From Andeanibacterium sp036384795 (GTDB lineage: Bacteria; Pseudomonadota; Alphaproteobacteria; Sphingomonadales; Sphingomonadaceae): DNA of 64,000 nucleotides. The DNA lies in contig DASVLP010000043.1 in assembly GCA_036384795.1 (NCBI GenBank), positions 1-64,000 on the forward strand, read 5' to 3'. The notes under the pieces were generated by a model. The model made no database searches, had not been told where the DNA came from, and saw nothing but the letters and a program-made list of their open reading frames with translations. The position numbers were made by a program, and so were the translations under genes. Shown here one piece after another: positions 59,539 to 64,000 of this stretch; position 1 is the stretch's first letter; every line of letters starts with the position of its first letter.

Positions 59539-61266
59539 TCAGTAAGGCCGGACCTGCGGCCCGCGTATCAACTTTCCCGGAAGGGCGCCGGTGAACTTGC
59601 CCTCGCGCGAGACGACGATGCCGGATTTGATCGTGGCGGTGTAGCCGTTCGCCCGTTGGAGCAGGCGGCGCCCACCGGCCGGAAGGTCGAACGCGATATA
59701 GGGGTTTTCCAGCTCGAGCCGCACGTGGTCGATCACGTTGATATCGGCGAGATAGCCTGGCGCCAGCACGCCGCGATCCATCAGCCCGTAAAACGATGCC
59801 GTATCCGAAGTCTGCCGGCGGATCACGTCTTCCAGCGTCCGTTTTGGCCCGCGCGCGCGGTCGCGGGCCCAGTGGGTGAGCAGGAAAGTCGGTGCGGACG
59901 CATCGCAAATCATCCCGACGTGCGCGCCGCCGTCCGACAGGCTGAAGATCGAGCCTTCGTAATCCATCATCTCGAAGATGTGATCGTAATTGCCATGGGC
60001 GTAATTCATCATCGCTTCGATCACGAAGCCGTGGCCGTCATCGGCCATCAGCGCATCGTAAATCAGTTCCAGCGGGCTCACGCCGAGGCGCCGTGCGCGC
60101 GCACCGATCGAATTGGCGGGATCGGGCTCGTAATCGATCGGCCCAGCGGTCGCGTACATGATGTCGAAAGCTTCAAGCAGCCCGACAAGATTGGCGACCG
60201 AGCCGTCCGCGCCATAATCCGATGGCTCTTCGATCATCCGCCGCCGGGTTTCCGGATTCTTCAGCTGGACCAGCTTTTCTTCCCACGCCAGCTCGTTCAG
60301 TTCGCGCCAAGCCGGCTTGCGCATGAAGGGGTTGAGGCTGGTGCGCCAGTTGAACATCAGCCCGACATAGCGGATCGTGATCTGAGCCCGCATGTTGGCG
60401 CCTTCGGCCCGCGCGGACACAATGCGCTGGAGAATCGTGCGCCACCGTTCCGGCGCGTCGTTCTCCTGCAGCATCGCCAGCGATACCGGCAGTCCATTCT
60501 GCCGGCTCAAGCGCTGGAACAATTCGAACTCGGCATCGGTGGCGATATCGGCTGCTGCTTCGAACACGGCGTTCGGCGAAGCCTTGGCCATTGCCTGGAA
60601 GATCGCGGTCAGCTCGTCTTCTCCGGCCATGGTGCCGGGAACCTGCTCGCCACTTTTCGCCCGGTGCCAGATCACTCGCGAGGTCGAGAAGCCCAGCGCC
60701 CCGGCGCGAATGCCTTCCTCGACCAAATCCGCCATGCGGGCGATATCGGCCGGCGAGGCCGTTTCGTCGGAGACAGCGCGTTCGTCCATCACGTAAGTGC
60801 GCAGCGCGCCATGTGGGATTTGTGTCCCCACATCCATTGTGAACGCGCGCTTGTCGAGCGCATCCAGGTATTCGGGAAAGGTCTCCCAGTCCCAGGTCAG
60901 GCCCTCGGCAAGCGCGGTGCCCGGGATGTCCTCCACCCCCTCCATCAGGTTGATCAGCCAGTCATGCTGGTCGGGCCGTGCCGGCGCAAAGCCGACGCCG
61001 CAATTGCCCATGACCGTGGTCGTCACGCCATGCTGGCTCGAGGGCGCGAGATAAGGATCCCAACTCGCCTGCCCGTCATAGTGCGTATGAATGTCGACGA
61101 AGCCGGGGGCGACGATCTGACCGCGCGCATCGATCTCCTCGCGGCCGACTTGCTCCACTTTACCCACTTGCGCGATCTTGCGGCCATCGATCGCGATGTC
61201 GGCGGCAAAGCCAGGAGCGCCGGTCCCGTCGATTACATGGCCGTTGCGGATAACCAGATCATGCAT
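59539..61266 (-). CDS. Amidohydrolase, N-acyl-D-amino-acid deacylase family
   Basis: 575-residue metal-dependent amidohydrolase. VIRNGHVIDGTGAPGFAADIAIDGRKI is the opening composite domain, FVDIHTHYDGQASWDP (about 57-72) gives the HxH metal ligands, and SLSDGGAHVGMICD is the late Asp site. These match the D-aminoacylase/dihydroorotase-like branch, which often hydrolyses cyclic amides or N-acyl compounds. A cupin gene ends 33 bases upstream on the same strand. Link to aromatic metabolism is unclear; substrates could be N-acyl or lactam compounds. Confidence 0.84.
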   Translation of the reverse strand: MHDLVIRNGHVIDGTGAPGFAADIAIDGRKIAQVGKVEQVGREEIDARGQIVAPGFVDIHTHYDGQASWDPYLAPSSQHGVTTTVMGNCGVGFAPARPDQHDWLINLMEGVEDIPGTALAEGLTWDWETFPEYLDALDKRAFTMDVGTQIPHGALRTYVMDERAVSDETASPADIARMADLVEEGIRAGALGFSTSRVIWHRAKSGEQVPGTMAGEDELTAIFQAMAKASPNAVFEAAADIATDAEFELFQRLSRQNGLPVSLAMLQENDAPERWRTILQRIVSARAEGANMRAQITIRYVGLMFNWRTSLNPFMRKPAWRELNELAWEEKLVQLKNPETRRRMIEEPSDYGADGSVANLVGLLEAFDIMYATAGPIDYEPDPANSIGARARRLGVSPLELIYDALMADDGHGFVIEAMMNYAHGNYDHIFEMMDYEGSIFSLSDGGAHVGMICDASAPTFLLTHWARDRARGPKRTLEDVIRRQTSDTASFYGLMDRGVLAPGYLADINVIDHVRLELENPYIAFDLPAGGRRLLQRANGYTATIKSGIVVSREGKFTGALPGKLIRGPQVRPY

Positions 61267-61299
61267 GCGCGCGTCTCCCGAACTCGATAGCGGAATCGC

Positions 61300-61707
61300 T
61301 CAGCCTGCCGCCGGACCTTCAGCCGAGAACCGGTTCACGTGATCGGAGCCCATCGCTCCACAGATCTTTCCATTTTCATCGAGCATCGCGAGCGGGCCGT
61401 GGCCCACGTAAAACAATATCGTCTCGACCGGCGCGTTCGTGGTTTCGTGATAAGCACTCATCGCTTCGTAGCCATAGTCTCCCGGATAGGCGACTCCGCT
61501 GGCGTAATGCAGTTCGCCCGAGAGGACGATGAACTCGCCTGCACCGAGGTGATAATGCGGAGGCAACGAAGCGCCCGCGTCGAGCTTGAGCAATTGGGTC
61601 CACTGGCCAGTCTTGTCGCAGCTACGTAGCGGCTTGAACCAGGCGCCTGGAAATGCGGGAAGCCATGCCAGATCTGCCGTGCGGATCAGAATGTCGTTGT
61701 CATTCAT
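61300..61707 (-). CDS. ChrR/2,4'-dihydroxyacetophenone-dioxygenase-like cupin
   Basis: 135-residue cupin. Metal-site residues fit H51-x-H53, E58 in GAGEFIVLSG and H87 in AYHETTN, with the second cupin motif in ETILFYVGHG. The layout resembles the cupin family that includes 2,4'-dihydroxyacetophenone dioxygenase and the ChrR sensor domain. The dioxygenase is usually longer (about 170), so the assignment to that enzyme is tentative. GGAGGCGAT precedes the ATG. It is the first gene of a pair with the amidohydrolase. Confidence 0.7.
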   Translation of the reverse strand: MNDNDILIRTADLAWLPAFPGAWFKPLRSCDKTGQWTQLLKLDAGASLPPHYHLGAGEFIVLSGELHYASGVAYPGDYGYEAMSAYHETTNAPVETILFYVGHGPLAMLDENGKICGAMGSDHVNRFSAEGPAAG

Positions 61708-61842
61708 ATCGCCTCCGTCTTCCCGCCGTGATTGAGTCCGGGCGAGGATATTTCGGTCGTTCCACCATACGGGTCCATTCTGAGCGAGGCCTGCGGGCGC
61801 AGCTTTCCATGGTCTGACCGAGCACATTGGCCGAGAGCAGAA

Positions 61843-61869
61843 GGGCCGACGGCTGAATGCCGCCGGCCC
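61843..61869 (-). terminator. Hairpin after the third TonB receptor
   Basis: GGGCCGACGGC (61843-61853) pairs with GCCGCCGGCCC (61859-61869) with one mismatch and a five-base loop. It lies 27 bases beyond the receptor stop; on the minus strand TTCTGCTCTC follows, a weak T-rich tail. Confidence 0.45.
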
Positions 61870-61895
61870 CGAGCATTCAGCCATTCGCGGAGAGG

Positions 61896-64000
61896 TTAGA
61901 AATTGCGCTTGACCGAAATGCTGAATTCGCGCGGCCGGCCGGGAAAACCGATGCCGGCAAAATAAGGCGCTGCCGAAAGATCGAACTTGTTCGTGAAATA
62001 GAACTTGTTGAACAGGTTGGAGACCGTTCCGTCGACTTCCCAATTGCCATCGCCAGTCTTATAGGAAATCCTGGCATTGGCCAGCGTGCGCCCTTCGACG
62101 AGCCCATAGCCGCTGGCCTGGTTCACCGCCTGCTGCTGATAGTGGGAGCGATAGTCGACATCGAACCGCGGTGTGATCTTCCCGCCGAACGCCGCGAATT
62201 CGTACTGGATTCCCGCTGAAAGCTTGGTTTTCGAAAGCAGGGGCAGTTCGCCGTCGAGCGGGATCCCAGTCGAGGCGTCGATTTGCTTGTACTTGAAGCC
62301 GATGAGGCTGGCGGCGCCGTCGATGGTAAGCCCATCGACAGGCTCGAGCGAGGCCTCGATCTCGACGCCCCACAGCTTCGATGAGCCGGCATTGGTCGTT
62401 TGCGTGCACGGCGCGCCTGGAAACGGCGAAATCGCATCGCAGGCATTCACGATCAGCTGCATGTTGTTGTAATCGGAATAGAACCCGGCGACATTCAGCC
62501 GCGCCCGCCGGTCGAGGAAATCCGATTTGAAACCGGCCTCGTAAGTCTTCACTTCCTCGGGAGCATAGGGAACCGCCTGCGAGGGGAAGAATGGGCGCGG
62601 ATTGATGCCGCCGCCTTTGAAGCCGGTCGCGAACTGGACGTAAGTCAGCAAGCTGTCGCTCCAGCGATAATCCAGCGCTGCCCGGAAGTCCCACTTGTCA
62701 CCCTTGTAGGTGTTGCTGAGCCCGTCGAGAGCCGCGACCGCGAACGGTGGTGGACCGCCATCGGCACTACGGCGGACGAATGTGTATTTCTTGGATTCGT
62801 CCGTATAGCGCACGCCGCCGGTAAGATTCAGGCGGTCGGTCAGGTGTGCCGTCGCCTGGAAGAAGCCGGAGGTGGACTTGGCCTTCACCGGGTCGTCGGT
62901 AAGGAATTCAAGGTCGACACCGCCGCCGCCCACGGCAAAGCCGCCCGGCACATCGATGTGCGAGATCAGCCGGGTGTCGGCATGGTAATAGAAGCCGCCG
63001 AGAGTCCAGTCGACGATCTTGCCGATCGCGCCTGAAAGCCGCAGCTCCTGCGTGAACTGCCGGTGATCGATGACCGTGATCTGGTTGAAGATGTCATACG
63101 GCGAAAGATCGCCATCCTGCGCGGCATAGGCCCTGGTTTTGCGGTAGGCGGTGATCGACTTGAGCTGCAGATCGTCCGACAAATCCAGCGTGAAGGTGTT
63201 GGACACCCCCCACTGGTCGACCTTGTTCGCCGGCTCTGCCGCATACTGGTTCGCCGTGAACGGATGGCCGATGAAGGTGGCGTAATTGGAATAGCTTTTC
63301 GGCGGGGTCATGAAGTCCAGCCCCCCGGTCCACAGCGGCGATTCGTAGGTGAGCTTGGACGGGCTCGCATCCTGATGATCGCTGACGATGTCGGCGATCA
63401 CGACCTGCTCGAGCGAGTCGTTCCAGACGATCCGCGCCGAACCGCGCAACGCGGCGAGGTTCTGGCCCCCTTCTTCCCCGATCTTGCAATCGTTGGTCTC
63501 GCTCGACCCGCTCACGGGAGGAAGGGTGCCCGGATGGACGCAACCGTAGTCGAGTTCGTCGACGAACCCGTCCCGTTTGCGCAGCAATCCGCTGAAGCGC
63601 AACATCACGCGGTCATTGACGACCGGGACGTTGAGCACGCCGCGCGCTTCCATCAGGTTATAGCTGCCATAGGTCAGCTTGAGAGAACCGTCGGTGCTGT
63701 TATCCGGCAACTTGGAAAACAACTTGATCGAGCCGCCGACCGAGTTCTTGCCCGAAAGCGTTCCCTGCGGGCCGCGCAGCACTTCCACGCGATCGAGATC
63801 GAGCAACTCGAAAGTCGCTCCGCTCATGATCCCGTAATAGACGTCATCGACATACACGCCCACGCCGGGCTCGACCGTGGGCAAGAAGTCGTTCTGGCCG
63901 ATGCCGCGGATCGTCAGTTGCGCGGCCGAGCCACCGCCGACCGCGCTCTGCTCGAACGTCACGCTCGGCGTGGTTCGCGCGACGTCCTGGATATTCGTCT
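61896..64000 (-). CDS. TonB-dependent outer-membrane receptor, 5' end outside window
   Basis: Over 700 residues are visible. It begins inside the plug (NIQDVARTTPSVTFEQSA), continues with VEVLRGPQGTLSGKNSVGG, and has the large aromatic-rich barrel ending in SVKRNF with a terminal aromatic residue. The signal peptide and TonB box lie beyond position 64000. Like 32979-35528 it belongs to the sphingomonad-type receptors that import organic substrates. The gene would be followed by the cupin/amidohydrolase pair on the same strand, separated by a hairpin. Confidence 0.9.
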   Translation of the reverse strand, partial: TNIQDVARTTPSVTFEQSAVGGGSAAQLTIRGIGQNDFLPTVEPGVGVYVDDVYYGIMSGATFELLDLDRVEVLRGPQGTLSGKNSVGGSIKLFSKLPDNSTDGSLKLTYGSYNLMEARGVLNVPVVNDRVMLRFSGLLRKRDGFVDELDYGCVHPGTLPPVSGSSETNDCKIGEEGGQNLAALRGSARIVWNDSLEQVVIADIVSDHQDASPSKLTYESPLWTGGLDFMTPPKSYSNYATFIGHPFTANQYAAEPANKVDQWGVSNTFTLDLSDDLQLKSITAYRKTRAYAAQDGDLSPYDIFNQITVIDHRQFTQELRLSGAIGKIVDWTLGGFYYHADTRLISHIDVPGGFAVGGGGVDLEFLTDDPVKAKSTSGFFQATAHLTDRLNLTGGVRYTDESKKYTFVRRSADGGPPPFAVAALDGLSNTYKGDKWDFRAALDYRWSDSLLTYVQFATGFKGGGINPRPFFPSQAVPYAPEEVKTYEAGFKSDFLDRRARLNVAGFYSDYNNMQLIVNACDAISPFPGAPCTQTTNAGSSKLWGVEIEASLEPVDGLTIDGAASLIGFKYKQIDASTGIPLDGELPLLSKTKLSAGIQYEFAAFGGKITPRFDVDYRSHYQQQAVNQASGYGLVEGRTLANARISYKTGDGNWEVDGTVSNLFNKFYFTNKFDLSAAPYFAGIGFPGRPREFSISVKRNF

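Noticed and set aside
1..64000. CRISPR arrays, tRNA or rRNA genes, intact insertion sequences
   Set aside because: No regularly spaced repeats, no recognisable tRNA or rRNA sequence and no transposase frame were seen on either strand.

Overview
The window looks like a chromosomal catabolic island of a high-GC alphaproteobacterium, most likely a sphingomonad. The support is the gene content: three TonB-dependent receptors, several AraC, MarR, TetR and GntR regulators, tannase-family and carboxylesterase-type hydrolases, a VanA/VanB-like Rieske system, PobA, a LigV-like aryl aldehyde dehydrogenase and a LigM/DesA-like folate-dependent O-demethylase beside a MarR regulator. Sphingobium SYK-6 has a comparable pairing of the regulator DesR with LigM and DesA. 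No rRNA, tRNA, CRISPR array or intact insertion sequence was seen.

Layout. 1-3375 (+) carries a Rieske reductase (cut by the window edge), a Rieske oxygenase and a DHA2-type transporter, facing a GntR regulator. 4401-9141 (+) carries an orphan TAXI-type binding protein, a small membrane protein, an AAHS aromatic-acid transporter and a secreted carboxylesterase. 9152-23513 (-) carries two further small membrane proteins, a TonB receptor, a luciferase-like monooxygenase, a fused SDR-dienelactone hydrolase, an operon of three secreted hydrolases, PobA and an aldehyde dehydrogenase. 23834-26545 (+) holds a MarR regulator, a DUF3237-type protein and a second tannase. 26542-30354 mixes gene relics (AbiEii-like, HigB-like) with a vanillyl-alcohol-oxidase-type flavoprotein and its TetR neighbour. 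30357-35528 (-) holds an SDR plus Baeyer-Villiger monooxygenase pair and a second TonB receptor.

35664-48300 (mostly -) is the most unusual part. It has two separate sets of thiamine-diphosphate E1 alpha, E1 beta and a free-standing lipoyl domain of under 80 residues, with no E2 acyltransferase or E3. One set runs into a lipoate ligase, SnoaL, a CurA-like reductase and a flavin reductase, then a luciferase-like monooxygenase, a CmcJ-like oxidoreductase and a truncated SDR. 48513-61707 adds a cytoplasmic tannase, four AraC/MarR regulators, two SDRs, a second CmcJ-like protein, a RibB with a degenerate second domain, the O-demethylase, an amidohydrolase and a cupin. The window ends inside a third TonB receptor.

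Working model (inference): TonB receptors import aromatic esters or ketones; exported tannase, carboxylesterase and alpha/beta hydrolases release phenolic acids and alcohols; the VAO-type oxidase and aldehyde dehydrogenase convert alkylphenols or alcohols to 4-hydroxybenzoate or vanillate; PobA, VanAB-like and LigM-like enzymes move these towards protocatechuate-type intermediates; SDR, BVMO and luciferase-like enzymes oxidise side chains or rings of ketones; and the E1/lipoyl sets would decarboxylate or cleave 2-oxo, diketone or acyloin intermediates by a route that cannot be fixed from sequence alone.
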